DNA of 24,755 bases. It comes from an uncultured Prevotella sp. (GTDB lineage Bacteria; Bacteroidota; Bacteroidia; Bacteroidales; Bacteroidaceae). A program made the position numbers and the translations under genes. The stretch's first letter is position 1. Each line of letters begins with the position of its first letter. Below are positions 8,568 to 16,184 of this stretch, one piece after another. The stretch is taken from assembly GCA_900319895.1 (NCBI GenBank), contig ONQK01000121.1:1-24755 (forward strand), given 5' to 3'. Below the pieces are notes generated by a model. The model made no database searches and was not told where the DNA came from. It saw only the letters and a list, made by a program, of their open reading frames with translations.

Positions 8568-9053
8568 TTATTCAGCTGATTCTTCAACTTTCTGCTCCTC
8601 TGCAACGACAGTTTCCTCTGCGGCCTCTGCCTTTGGAGCAGCCTTGCGGCTACGGCGGGTCTTCTTGGCAGCCTTCGGCGCCTTGGCCATGTTTTCATTG
8701 AAGTCAACGAGTTCAATGAAACAAATTTGAGCAGCGTCGCCTTGGCGTGTTCCCAACTTGATGATGCGTGTGTAGCCGCCGGGGCGCTCGCCTACTTTGT
8801 CGGCAACAATGCCGAACAATTCTTTCAGCGCTTCTTTGTTTTGCAAATGGCTGAACACGACACGGCGAGAGTTGGTGCTGTCTTCCTTGCAACGTGTAAT
8901 CAGCGGTTCTACATACTTCTTCAGGGCTTTAGCCTTGGCCAGAGTCGTAGTGATTCTTTTGTGCATGATCAGCGAGATGGCCATGTTTGCAAGCATGGCA
9001 TTGCGGTGGTCTGCAGTACGACTCAAATGGTTGAATTTTTTTCTATGTCTCAT
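8568..9053 (-). CDS. rplQ: 50S ribosomal protein L17
   Basis: The product has 161 residues. The conserved N-terminus (MRHRKKFNHLSRTADHRNAMLANMA) and the VFDRNG-like/GGYTRIIKLGTRQGDAAQ core identify bL17, which binds 23S rRNA near the tunnel exit side of the large subunit. The core ends near residue 123. A tail of about 38 residues rich in Ala, Lys and Glu follows, first basic (KKTRRSRKAAPK) and then acidic (EEQKVEESAE). Such low-complexity tails are usual in Bacteroidetes L17. It is the last gene of the operon, six bases after rpoA, the standard bacterial order. Confidence 0.98.
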   Translation of the reverse strand: MRHRKKFNHLSRTADHRNAMLANMAISLIMHKRITTTLAKAKALKKYVEPLITRCKEDSTNSRRVVFSHLQNKEALKELFGIVADKVGERPGGYTRIIKLGTRQGDAAQICFIELVDFNENMAKAPKAAKKTRRSRKAAPKAEAAEETVVAEEQKVEESAE

Positions 9054-9059
9054 TTTTGT

Positions 9060-10052
9060 TTAATCTTGATTTAATTTGTATTTTGAAATGTCGGTTCCAA
9101 ACGACAGATTCAGACTCTCGAGCAAATCATCAAGCTCAGAGAGCGATTTCTTACCGAAATTGCGGAATTTCAGCAGGTCGGTCTTGTTGTATTGCACCAG
9201 GTCGCCCAATGTTTCCACATCGGCTGCCTTCAAGCAGTTCAGGGCGCGAACCGAGAGGTTCATGTCCAACAACTTGGTCTTGAGCAATTGGCGCATGTGC
9301 AATACTTCCTCATCGAATTCCTGGTTGCTGTCTGCGTCTGGATTCTCGAGTGTGATCCTTTCGTCAGAGAACAACATGAAATGATGGATCAGGATCTTTG
9401 CTGCTTCCTTCAGCGCATCTTTCGGGTGGATGGAACCATCCGTCATTATTTCTATGACCAGCTTGTCATAGTCGGTCTTTTGCTCCACACGGTAGGGCTC
9501 AACCAAATATTTAACGTTACGGATTGGAGTGTAGGTAGAGTCGATCGGAAGAACATTCACGTCAGTGCAATACTCACGGTTCTCTTCTGCCGGTACATAC
9601 CCACGACCTTTGTTGATAGTCAGGTCTATCTGCATTGAAGCTTTGGCATCTAAATGACAAATCACCAATTCTGGGTTTAACACTTCAAATCCAGTCAGAT
9701 ACTTACCGATATCACCTGCCTTGAACTCCGTGGAATTCTCAACGGTGATACTAACTTTCTCGTTCTCGAATTCTTCTACTACTTTTTTGAAACGAACTTG
9801 TTTAAGGTTCAAAATAATGTTGGTCACATCTTCTTTCACGCCTGGAACCGAAGCAAATTCATGCTCCACGCCATCAATCTTCACCGTATTGATGGCATAG
9901 CCGTCAAGGTTTGAAAGTAATATGCGGCGTAAGGCATTACCTATAGTAACTCCAAAACCTGGCTCCAGAGGACGAAATTCAAACTTGCCGTATGACTCGT
10001 CGGCCGCCAACATTATTACCTTATCGGGTTTTTGAAATGCTAATATCGCCAT
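9060..10052 (-). CDS. rpoA: DNA-directed RNA polymerase subunit alpha
   Basis: The product has 330 residues. The N-terminal dimerisation domain (FEFRPLEPGFGVTIGNALRRILLSN, residues about 25-48) nucleates polymerase assembly. An acidic linker at about 237-250 leads to the C-terminal domain (about 255-320). SVRALNCLK at 267-275 contains Arg269, the equivalent of E. coli Arg265, which contacts promoter UP elements and activators. NFGKKSLSELDDLL completes the helix-hairpin-helix. Length is standard. Lying between rpsD and rplQ, it ties polymerase supply to ribosome supply. Confidence 0.99.
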   Translation of the reverse strand: MAILAFQKPDKVIMLAADESYGKFEFRPLEPGFGVTIGNALRRILLSNLDGYAINTVKIDGVEHEFASVPGVKEDVTNIILNLKQVRFKKVVEEFENEKVSITVENSTEFKAGDIGKYLTGFEVLNPELVICHLDAKASMQIDLTINKGRGYVPAEENREYCTDVNVLPIDSTYTPIRNVKYLVEPYRVEQKTDYDKLVIEIMTDGSIHPKDALKEAAKILIHHFMLFSDERITLENPDADSNQEFDEEVLHMRQLLKTKLLDMNLSVRALNCLKAADVETLGDLVQYNKTDLLKFRNFGKKSLSELDDLLESLNLSFGTDISKYKLNQD

Positions 10053-10066
10053 TTATTTATGATTTA

Positions 10067-10672
10067 TTATTTAGAGTACAACTCAACAATTAACTGTTCC
10101 TTAATATTCTCAGGTATATCCGCGCGCTCGGGCTTGTGGAGGAATTTGCCACTCTTAGAGTTCTCATCCCACTCAATCCATGGATATTTGCCATGGTTGA
10201 AACCTGCCAAAGACGCCTCAATCACCTCTAAAGACTTGGCCTTCTCACGAACGCCGACAATCTGACCGGGTTTTACTGAGTACGAAGGAATATTGACTAC
10301 GTTCCCGTCTACGACAATATGCTTGTGGCCTACCAGCTGACGTGCAGCCGCACGGGTAGGAGCCAGTCCTAGACGGAATACCACGTTGTCAAGACGGCTC
10401 TCCAGGTTCTGGAGCAGCACCTCACCGGTAATGCCATCAGACTTCGCAGCCTTCTCAAACATATTACGGAACTGACGCTCAAGTACACCATAAGTGTATT
10501 TTGCCTTTTGCTTCTCTGCCAACATGACACCGTACTCAGATTGTTTTCTGCGACGGTTGTTGCCATGCTGTCCAGGAGGGAAGTTCCTCTTGGACAAAAC
10601 TTTGTCTGCGCCAAAGATGGGCTCGCCAAATCGGCGCGCAATTTTTGATTTCGGTCCTATATACTTTGCCAT
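10067..10672 (-). CDS. rpsD: 30S ribosomal protein S4
   Basis: The product has 201 residues. MAKYIGPKSKIARRFGEP and the S4 RNA-binding domain (LESRLDNVVFRLGLAPTRAAARQLVGHKHIVVDGNVVNIPSYSVKPGQIV, about 90-140) are diagnostic. uS4 binds the 16S 5' domain early in assembly and helps form the decoding-site entry. The N-terminal region has no Cys cluster, so this is the zinc-free form. S4 is a known translational repressor of the alpha operon in E. coli and of its own message in Firmicutes. Here the gene is preceded by a spacer of 72 bases with a strong hairpin (10690-10722), unlike the tight spacing around it. Confidence 0.98.
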   Translation of the reverse strand: MAKYIGPKSKIARRFGEPIFGADKVLSKRNFPPGQHGNNRRRKQSEYGVMLAEKQKAKYTYGVLERQFRNMFEKAAKSDGITGEVLLQNLESRLDNVVFRLGLAPTRAAARQLVGHKHIVVDGNVVNIPSYSVKPGQIVGVREKAKSLEVIEASLAGFNHGKYPWIEWDENSKSGKFLHKPERADIPENIKEQLIVELYSK

Positions 10673-10689
10673 AATAAAATTTTTATGTA

Positions 10690-10722
10690 TTGGCAGGCAC
10701 CAAGGGCATTGGCACCGGCCAA
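10690..10722 (-). promoter_or_regulatory. RNA hairpin between rpsK and rpsD
   Basis: In the transcript TTGGCCGGTGCCAA (10709-10722) and TTGGTGCCTGCCAA (10690-10703) pair as a 14-position stem with one mismatch and two G-U pairs, around the 5-base loop TGCCC. Only AT-rich sequence (no T run directly after the stem) separates it from the rpsD start 17 bases downstream. It is therefore not a classic terminator. A role in S4 autoregulation, RNA processing or attenuation is possible (inference). Confidence 0.55.
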
Positions 10723-10744
10723 CTTTGATATTCCTTTTCTAATG

Positions 10745-11134
10745 TTAAACACGACGACGTTTGGGGGGGCGACAACCGTTGTGCGGTAATGGTGTAACGT
10801 CAACAATCTCCATCACCTCAATGCCGGCGCCATGAACAGCGCGGATTGCGCTCTCACGGCCGTTTCCCGGACCTTTCACGAAAGCCTTCACCTTGCGAAG
10901 CCCTAAGTCATAAGCCACTTTTGCACAATCCTCGGCTGCCATTTGAGCGGCATAAGGAGTGTTCTTCTTTGAGCCACGGAATCCCATCTTGCCTGCTGAG
11001 GACCAAGAGATGACTTGACCCTCGCTGTTGGCCAAAGATACAATAATGTTATTGAATGAGCTATGCACATGCAATTGCCCCATAGCTTCCACTCTGACGT
11101 TTCTTTTCTTGGATGTTGCTGTTTTTTTTGCCAT
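10745..11134 (-). CDS. rpsK: 30S ribosomal protein S11
   Basis: The product has 129 residues. The core HVHSSFNNIIVSL and the invariant C-terminus (DVTPLPHNGCRPPKRRRV) identify uS11, a platform protein lying close to the 3' end of 16S rRNA. Its start is preceded by a full Shine-Dalgarno sequence, AAGGAGG at 11144-11150, nine bases before the ATG. That is unusual for Bacteroidetes, where most messages, ribosomal ones included, lack this motif. It follows rpsM by 21 bases. Confidence 0.98.
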   Translation of the reverse strand: MAKKTATSKKRNVRVEAMGQLHVHSSFNNIIVSLANSEGQVISWSSAGKMGFRGSKKNTPYAAQMAAEDCAKVAYDLGLRKVKAFVKGPGNGRESAIRAVHGAGIEVMEIVDVTPLPHNGCRPPKRRRV

Positions 11135-11155
11135 AATTATTGTCCTCCTTCAGAA

Positions 11156-11536
11156 TTACTTAGTAGCCTTCTTCTTGTTTGCAACAGTCTTCTTCTTTCC
11201 CTTGCGCGTACGGGCATTATTCTTGGTGCTCTGACCACGGACAGGAAGACCGTTGCGATGACGAACGCCGCGATAGCAGCCAATGTCCATCAGTCGCTTG
11301 ATATTCATCTGGATCTCTGAACGGAGATCACCTTCCACTTTGAATCCAGCGCCGATAATTTCACGGATCTTGGCTGCTTGGTCGTCGGTCCACTCGCTAA
11401 CTTTCAGGTCGCGGTCAACACCAGCTTTATCCAATATCTTTGCTGAACTACTTCGACCTATGCCGTAAATATAGGTCAATGCGATTTCGCCACGCTTGTT
11501 CTGGGGCAAATCTACTCCAACAATTCTTATTGCCAT
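11156..11536 (-). CDS. rpsM: 30S ribosomal protein S13
   Basis: The product has 126 residues. MAIRIVGVDLPQNKRGEIALTYIYGIG, the helix-turn element and the RGVRHRNGLPVRGQSTKNNARTRKG motif (about residues 92-114) identify uS13, a head protein that contacts the large subunit and the P-site tRNA with its basic C-terminal tail (KKKTVANKKKATK). It follows rpmJ by 35 bases. No Shine-Dalgarno sequence is visible before the start. Confidence 0.98.
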   Translation of the reverse strand: MAIRIVGVDLPQNKRGEIALTYIYGIGRSSSAKILDKAGVDRDLKVSEWTDDQAAKIREIIGAGFKVEGDLRSEIQMNIKRLMDIGCYRGVRHRNGLPVRGQSTKNNARTRKGKKKTVANKKKATK

Positions 11537-11571
11537 TTTTTACTAATGATTAAATGATTTGTTAATTTTGT

Positions 11572-11688
11572 TTAGCCCTGACGCATCTTGTACTTAGGGT
11601 TCTTCTTGTTAATAACGAACAGTCGACCTTTTCGACGAACGATTTTGCAGTCGGGTGTACGTTTCTTTAATGATGCTCTTGTCTTCAT
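11572..11688 (-). CDS. rpmJ: 50S ribosomal protein L36, zinc-free form
   Basis: This short gene of 38 codons starts with ATG at 11688 (MKTRASLKKRTPDCKIVRRK) and ends KYKMRQG, the typical bL36 tail. L36 packs into 23S rRNA at the base of the stalk region. Zinc-binding L36 has a C-x2-C...C...H set of ligands. Here only Cys14 remains; the other three positions are Thr11, Asn27 and Tyr33, so this is the zinc-independent (C-minus) type. It sits between infA (12 bases upstream) and rpsM, the normal place. Confidence 0.95.
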   Translation of the reverse strand: MKTRASLKKRTPDCKIVRRKGRLFVINKKNPKYKMRQG

Positions 11689-11700
11689 TTCTCTATTACA

Positions 11701-11919
11701 TTATTTATATCTGAAAACTATTCGACCTTTTGTCAAGTCATAAGGACTCATTTCGATCTTAACCTTGTCGCCGGGAAGGATCTTGATGTAGTGCATCCGC
11801 ATTTTCCCGGAGATGTGTGCTATAATCTGTACTCCATTCTCTAACTCGACGCGGAACATTGCATTGGACAATGACTCAACGATTGTTCCATCTTGCTCGA
11901 TTGCAGATTGTTTTGCCAT
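11701..11919 (-). CDS. infA: Translation initiation factor IF-1
   Basis: The product has 72 residues, the standard length, and is a single OB-fold protein. MAKQSAIEQDGTIVESLSNAMFRVELENG and GKMRMHYIKILPGDKVKIEMSPYDLTKGRIVFRYK match IF-1 throughout. It occupies the 30S A site during initiation and assists IF-2 and IF-3. It lies nine bases after map and 12 before rpmJ, the usual secY-map-infA-rpmJ junction between the spc and alpha parts of the operon. Confidence 0.98.
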   Translation of the reverse strand: MAKQSAIEQDGTIVESLSNAMFRVELENGVQIIAHISGKMRMHYIKILPGDKVKIEMSPYDLTKGRIVFRYK

Positions 11920-11928
11920 GCTGTTTAT

Positions 11929-12720
11929 TTAATTGTTCTGTTTCTCTATTTCTTCAAACGTTGATAAGACCTCCGCCCTGCCTTGGCGCACTGCCACCGT
12001 ATGCTCGAAATGAGCGGCGGGCTTGCCGTCGGCGGTGCATATGGACCATTTGTCGGACAGCAGCCGCACATGTCTCTCGCCCATGGTGACCATCGGCTCG
12101 ATGGCGATGCACATGCCTGCTTTTAACATCTCACCTGTCCCCTTTTCCCCATAATTGGGCACTTGGGGGGGCTCGTGCATGGCTTTCCCAATTCCATGGC
12201 CGGTCAGTTCACGAACAATTCCATATCCTTGTCCTTCGCAGTGTGCCTGGACTGCCGCGCCGATGTCATGGGTGTGATTGCCTGCCATTGCCTGCTCTAT
12301 TCCCTTGAACAAGGCCTCCTTCGTAGTTTTCAGCAGCTGTCTTACCTCTTGGCTCACTTCTCCTACGCAGAATGTATAGCATGAATCGCCGTTAAAACCG
12401 TTCAAGAGTGTGCCGCAATCGACGGAGATGATGTCGCCGTCTTTCAACACGGTTCTCTCACTGGGTATGCCATGTACTACAACTTCGTTGACCGAAGTGC
12501 AGATGCTAGCGGGAAACGGTTCTCCAAATGGATTGGGAAAGCCCTTGAAAGTCGGGATTGCTCCGTGGTCTCTGATGAACTCGTCCGCAATTTTGTCCAA
12601 CTGGAGAGTCGTTACCCCTGGCTTGATATGCTTTGCTAATTCGCCTAAAGTCATTCCCACCAGGTGGTTGGCTTGGCGCATCAGCTCAATCTCATCTTCT
12701 GTTTTCAGAAAAAACTTCAT
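11929..12720 (-). CDS. map: Type I methionine aminopeptidase
   Basis: The product has 263 residues and removes N-terminal formyl-free Met from new proteins. The pita-bread fold ligands are all present: Asp101 (SVDCG), Asp112 (NGDSC), His175 (GHGIGKAMHEPP), Glu208 (AIEPM) and Glu239 (HFEHTV). His83 (VVHGIP) lines the active site. Length matches the short type I class without an N-terminal extension. It lies eight bases after secY, so it is made together with ribosomal proteins, many of which need Met removal. Confidence 0.97.
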   Translation of the reverse strand: MKFFLKTEDEIELMRQANHLVGMTLGELAKHIKPGVTTLQLDKIADEFIRDHGAIPTFKGFPNPFGEPFPASICTSVNEVVVHGIPSERTVLKDGDIISVDCGTLLNGFNGDSCYTFCVGEVSQEVRQLLKTTKEALFKGIEQAMAGNHTHDIGAAVQAHCEGQGYGIVRELTGHGIGKAMHEPPQVPNYGEKGTGEMLKAGMCIAIEPMVTMGERHVRLLSDKWSICTADGKPAAHFEHTVAVRQGRAEVLSTFEEIEKQNN

Positions 12721-12728
12721 TCTATGGC

Positions 12729-14066
12729 TTAATATGCAGAAACTCCAGCATTACGAGTGCGTCCGGAGTTGAGCAGACCGTCATAATGACGCATCATCAG
12801 GTAGCTCTCTATTTGCTGCAGTGTGTCAATCACTACACCAACGAGAATCAGCAATGATGTTCCACCAAAGAACTGAGCAAATGCTTGCTGAACATCCAAC
12901 AGGCCTGCGAAAGCAGGCATTATGGCGATGAAAGCAATGAACAATGAGCCTGGGAAAGTGATGCGGGAGATGATCGTATCGAGATAGTCTGCCGTGTCTT
13001 TGCCTGGCTTGATTCCAGGTATGAAACCATTGTTACGCTTCATGTCTTCTGCCATCTGTGTATGATTCAGGGTTATTGCCGTATAGAAATATGTAAATAC
13101 GATGATCAAGAGCGCAAATATGACGTTATAGATGAGGCTTGTGTGATCCATCAAAGTCTGGAGGATCGGACTTGTACTGCCTGTCGAAATCTGCACCAAC
13201 ACGATTGGGATGAACATCAAAGCCTGGGCAAAGATGATGGGCATCACGTTAGCGGCAAAGATTTTCAACGGGATGTACTGACGAGCCCCGCCATATTGCT
13301 TGTTCCCCACAACACGCTTTGCGTATTGAACAGGGATCTTACGCACACCTTGGGTGAGGAGAATGGCTGCGCAAACCACAGCGTAAAGCACGATGATTTC
13401 GATGATGAACATCACCAGGCCACCGGCAGAGATCGCAGTAAACCGCGATGTGACTTCCTGGATGAAGGCCTGGGGAAGGCGGGCGATAATACCCACCATG
13501 ATGATCATTGAAATACCGTTGCCGATTCCCCTGTCCGTAATGCGCTCTCCTAACCATAGTATGAACATACTGCCAGCAGCAAGGATAATCGTTCCTATAA
13601 CCATGAACCAGAACATGTCTATTCCAGAAGCAATAGCCCCTTGAGCTTGAGTACTCAAATTCAGCAAGTATGCAGGAGCTTGGAACAAAAGGATAAACAA
13701 GGTAAGGATACGTGTATACCAGTTGATCTTCTTCCTTCCACTCTCGCCCTCACGCTGCATTTTCTGAAAATATGGAACTGCTACTGCAAGAAGCTGCATA
13801 ACGATTGACGCCGAAATGTAGGGCATTATCCCCAATGCAAAAATGGAGGCATTTGAAAAGGCTCCGCCGGAGAACATGTCAAGCAGCGACATGAGGCCGC
13901 CTGAGGTCTGGGAATGTAACTTTTCCAATGCGTTTGGATTGATGCCGGGAAGCACTACAAACGAACCGAATCGATAAATTGCAACAAACAGGAGGGTTAT
14001 CAGGATGCGTTGGCGCAAATCCTCAACCTTCCAACAGTTCTTAAGGTACTCAATTAGTTTTTTCAT
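12729..14066 (-). CDS. secY: Protein translocase subunit SecY
   Basis: The product has 445 residues with about ten membrane helices. It forms the inner membrane channel of the Sec translocon. Recognisable parts are the N-terminal helix (RILITLLFVAIYRFGSFVVLPGI), the plug region (GGLMSLLDMFSGGAFSNASIFALGIMPYISASI), GERITDRGIGNGISMIIMVGI, and the basic cytoplasmic loop VQYAKRVVGNKQYGGARQYIPLK used in SecA/ribosome contact. NNGFIPGIKPG and the C-terminal YDGLLNSGRTRN also fit. It begins five bases after rplO, the standard end of the spc genes. Confidence 0.98.
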   Translation of the reverse strand: MKKLIEYLKNCWKVEDLRQRILITLLFVAIYRFGSFVVLPGINPNALEKLHSQTSGGLMSLLDMFSGGAFSNASIFALGIMPYISASIVMQLLAVAVPYFQKMQREGESGRKKINWYTRILTLFILLFQAPAYLLNLSTQAQGAIASGIDMFWFMVIGTIILAAGSMFILWLGERITDRGIGNGISMIIMVGIIARLPQAFIQEVTSRFTAISAGGLVMFIIEIIVLYAVVCAAILLTQGVRKIPVQYAKRVVGNKQYGGARQYIPLKIFAANVMPIIFAQALMFIPIVLVQISTGSTSPILQTLMDHTSLIYNVIFALLIIVFTYFYTAITLNHTQMAEDMKRNNGFIPGIKPGKDTADYLDTIISRITFPGSLFIAFIAIMPAFAGLLDVQQAFAQFFGGTSLLILVGVVIDTLQQIESYLMMRHYDGLLNSGRTRNAGVSAY

Positions 14067-14071
14067 GGTTT

Positions 14072-14518
14072 TTAAATTATGATTGTGTTACCACCTACTG
14101 CTTTAATGGCTTCTTCTGCTGTCTTTGAGAAAGCATGGGCTGTCACGTCAAGCTTTGCCTTCAATTCGCCGTCGCCCAGAATCTTGACCAGTTCCTTACC
14201 GTTGGTAAGTCCTGCTTGTTTCAACTCTGCGATGCCGATTGAAGTAAGGTTTTTCGTCTCAGCCAACCTTTGAAGTGTTGACAGGTTCACGGCCAAATAT
14301 TCCTTATGGTTGATGTTCTTGAAACCGGCCTTGGGGATACGACGCTGAAGTGGCATCTGTCCGCCTTCAAAACCGATTTTCTTTTTATAACCAGAGCGAG
14401 ATTTGGCACCTTTGTGTCCACGGGTAGAAGTTCCACCGAGCCCCGAACCCGGGCCGCGGCCGATGCGGCGGCGTGAGTGGGTAGAGCCTGTAGCTGGTTT
14501 CAAATTATGTAATTTCAT
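14072..14518 (-). CDS. rplO: 50S ribosomal protein L15
   Basis: The product has 148 residues. The glycine- and arginine-rich N-terminal extension (GRGPGSGLGGTSTRGHKGAKSR, then FEGGQMPLQRRIPKAGF) threads into 23S rRNA. The C-terminal globular part (LTSIGIAELKQAGL, LDVTAHAFSKTAEEAIKAVGG) is also typical of uL15, a late-assembling protein of the central large subunit. Length is normal. It lies 14 bases after rpmD. Confidence 0.98.
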   Translation of the reverse strand: MKLHNLKPATGSTHSRRRIGRGPGSGLGGTSTRGHKGAKSRSGYKKKIGFEGGQMPLQRRIPKAGFKNINHKEYLAVNLSTLQRLAETKNLTSIGIAELKQAGLTNGKELVKILGDGELKAKLDVTAHAFSKTAEEAIKAVGGNTIII

Positions 14519-14532
14519 ATCGCTTAATTCTA

Positions 14533-14709
14533 TTATTCTACAATAGTTACTAAATGATGGACTTTGCGCACCATTCCACGGTGACTTGGAGTGTCTTCGA
14601 TTTCCACTACCTGGGAAATTTTGCGAAGTCCCAGTGCCTGAAGCGTTCTCTTCTGGTCGATGGGAGCCCCAATCTTACTTTTGATTTGTTTTACTTTAAT
14701 CGTAGCCAT
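14533..14709 (-). CDS. rpmD: 50S ribosomal protein L30
   Basis: This gene of 58 codons starts with ATG at 14709 (MATIKVKQIKSKIGAPIDQK) and ends HHLVTIVE. The KSKIG...QKRTLQALGLRK pattern and TPSHRGMVRKV identify bacterial-length uL30. A GGAG sits close to the start (14714-14717, four bases away), tighter than ideal for a Shine-Dalgarno site. It lies between rpsE (11 bases) and rplO (14 bases). Confidence 0.96.
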   Translation of the reverse strand: MATIKVKQIKSKIGAPIDQKRTLQALGLRKISQVVEIEDTPSHRGMVRKVHHLVTIVE

Positions 14710-14720
14710 AGTTCTCCAAA

Positions 14721-15233
14721 TTATCCGTTAAACACTTTGTCCATGCTAATACCACGAGCTCCCGCAATGGTGTAGGCATCGCGAACCTCGCTCAACGCCT
14801 TAATCGTCGCCTTCACAAGGTTGTGAGGGTTGCTGCTGCCTTTTGACTTGGCCAGGACATCAGTAACACCTGCAGCCTCGAGAACTGCACGCATCGCACC
14901 GCCGGCAACCATCCCCGTACCGGCTGCCGCTGGCTTGAGGAATACCTTTGCACCTCCAAAGGCCATTTCCACTTCATGTGGGATTGTGCCTTTGAGCACG
15001 GGTACTTTAACTAAGTTCTTCTTGGCAGACTCAACTCCTTTGGCAATGGCAGCCGTTACTTCGCCTGCCTTGCCAAGTCCCCAACCGATGACGCCTTTCC
15101 CATCACCTACTACTACGATAGCAGCAAAGGTAAAAGTACGTCCACCTTTGGTTACCTTGGTCACACGGTTGATGGCAACCAATCTGTCTTTTAACTCAAC
15201 GTCGCTATTAATCTTAACTCTATTCATTGCCAT
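14721..15233 (-). CDS. rpsE: 30S ribosomal protein S5
   Basis: The product has 170 residues. The N-terminal double-stranded RNA-binding-like domain (LKDRLVAINRVTKVTKGGRTFTFAAIVVVGDGKGVIGWGLGKAGEV) and the C-terminal part (GTGMVAGGAMRAVLEAAGVTDVLAKSKGSSNPHNLVKAT) identify uS5, which lines the mRNA entry tunnel and affects decoding accuracy. It lies six bases after rplR. Confidence 0.98.
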   Translation of the reverse strand: MAMNRVKINSDVELKDRLVAINRVTKVTKGGRTFTFAAIVVVGDGKGVIGWGLGKAGEVTAAIAKGVESAKKNLVKVPVLKGTIPHEVEMAFGGAKVFLKPAAAGTGMVAGGAMRAVLEAAGVTDVLAKSKGSSNPHNLVKATIKALSEVRDAYTIAGARGISMDKVFNG

Positions 15234-15239
15234 AATCGT

Positions 15240-15584
15240 TTAAAAATTAAGTCCACCTTTGCGCGCAGCATCTGCCAGCTCTTTTACTCGGCCGTGGTAG
15301 AGGTAGCCGTTGCGGTCAAAAACAACTGCCGTGATGCCGGCCTCTTGTGCCTTCTTTGCAACGAGCTCGCCGACCTTCTGTGCCTGTTCCTTCTTGGGCA
15401 TGGCTTCCATGCCCAGTGAAGATGCTGAAGCTAGTGTAGAACCTGTTAAATCATTAATAATCTGAACGTAAATCTGCTTGTTAGAGCGGAAAACACTCAT
15501 GCGAGGACGCTCTGCCGTTCCGTTCACACGCTTGCGAATTCTGTATTTAATCTTAATTCGTCTTTCTACTTTTTTCGTTGTCAT
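15240..15584 (-). CDS. rplR: 50S ribosomal protein L18
   Basis: The product has 114 residues. RRIKIKYRIRKRVNGTAERPRMSVFRSNKQIYVQIINDLTG and the closing FDRNGYLYHGRVKELADAARKGGLNF are typical of uL18, which carries 5S rRNA into the central protuberance together with L5. It has a basic N-terminus and a normal length. It lies 18 bases after rplF and six before rpsE. Confidence 0.98.
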   Translation of the reverse strand: MTTKKVERRIKIKYRIRKRVNGTAERPRMSVFRSNKQIYVQIINDLTGSTLASASSLGMEAMPKKEQAQKVGELVAKKAQEAGITAVVFDRNGYLYHGRVKELADAARKGGLNF

Positions 15585-15602
15585 AGTCGTATTAAATTAA
15601 AA

Positions 15603-16169
15603 TTACTTAGCTGCAGCTGTCTTACCAGACTTTCTGCGAATAACTTCGCCCTGAAACAGCACACCTTTTCCTTTGTAGGGCTCTGGCATGCGGAATGAAC
15701 GGATTTTTGCACAAATAAGTCCTAACAACTGCTTATCGCAAGACTCAAGTATAATCAGAGGATTCTGGTTTCTCTCACTCTTGGTCTCCACTTTCACTTC
15801 TTGGGGAAGCTGGATGAAGATGGGGTGAGTGTAGCCCAGTGAAAACTCGATGAGATTGCCTTGGTTGGACACACGGTAACCTACACCAACGAGTTCGAGC
15901 GTCTTCTTGAAGCCTTCGCTAACACCAATGACCATGTTGTTGATCAAAGAGCGGTAAAGACCGTGGAAAGCGCGCTTTTGCTTGTAATTAACGGGACTGT
16001 TCTCGTCAACTTCGAACACTACTTGTCCGTCTTCCACCTTCATCTTGATAGAAGCGTCCATCTTCTGGCACAATTCTCCCTTGGGACCTTTAACCACGAC
16101 GATGCCGTCCTTGTGGTCAATGGTCACGCCTGCCGGGATATTAATTGGTAAATTTCCTATTCTTGACAT
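15603..16169 (-). CDS. rplF: 50S ribosomal protein L6
   Basis: The product has 188 residues from the ATG at 16169 (MSRIGNLPINIPAGVTI). The frame can be extended to a TTG at 16184, but this ATG matches the family start and has a Shine-Dalgarno sequence (GGAGG, 16178-16182) eight bases before it. Two related domains follow, with LVGVGYRVSNQGNLIEFSLGYTH and the signature PEPYKGKGVLFQGEVIRRKSGK at the C-terminus. uL6 lies near the factor-binding site and the sarcin-ricin loop. It follows rpsH by 15 bases. Confidence 0.97.
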   Translation of the reverse strand: MSRIGNLPINIPAGVTIDHKDGIVVVKGPKGELCQKMDASIKMKVEDGQVVFEVDENSPVNYKQKRAFHGLYRSLINNMVIGVSEGFKKTLELVGVGYRVSNQGNLIEFSLGYTHPIFIQLPQEVKVETKSERNQNPLIILESCDKQLLGLICAKIRSFRMPEPYKGKGVLFQGEVIRRKSGKTAAAK

Positions 16170-16184
16170 AGTCTTGCCCTCCAA

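Noticed and set aside
16170..16184. TTG start giving rplF five extra residues
   Set aside because: The ATG at 16169 matches the family start and has GGAGG at a suitable distance; the TTG overlaps that GGAGG.
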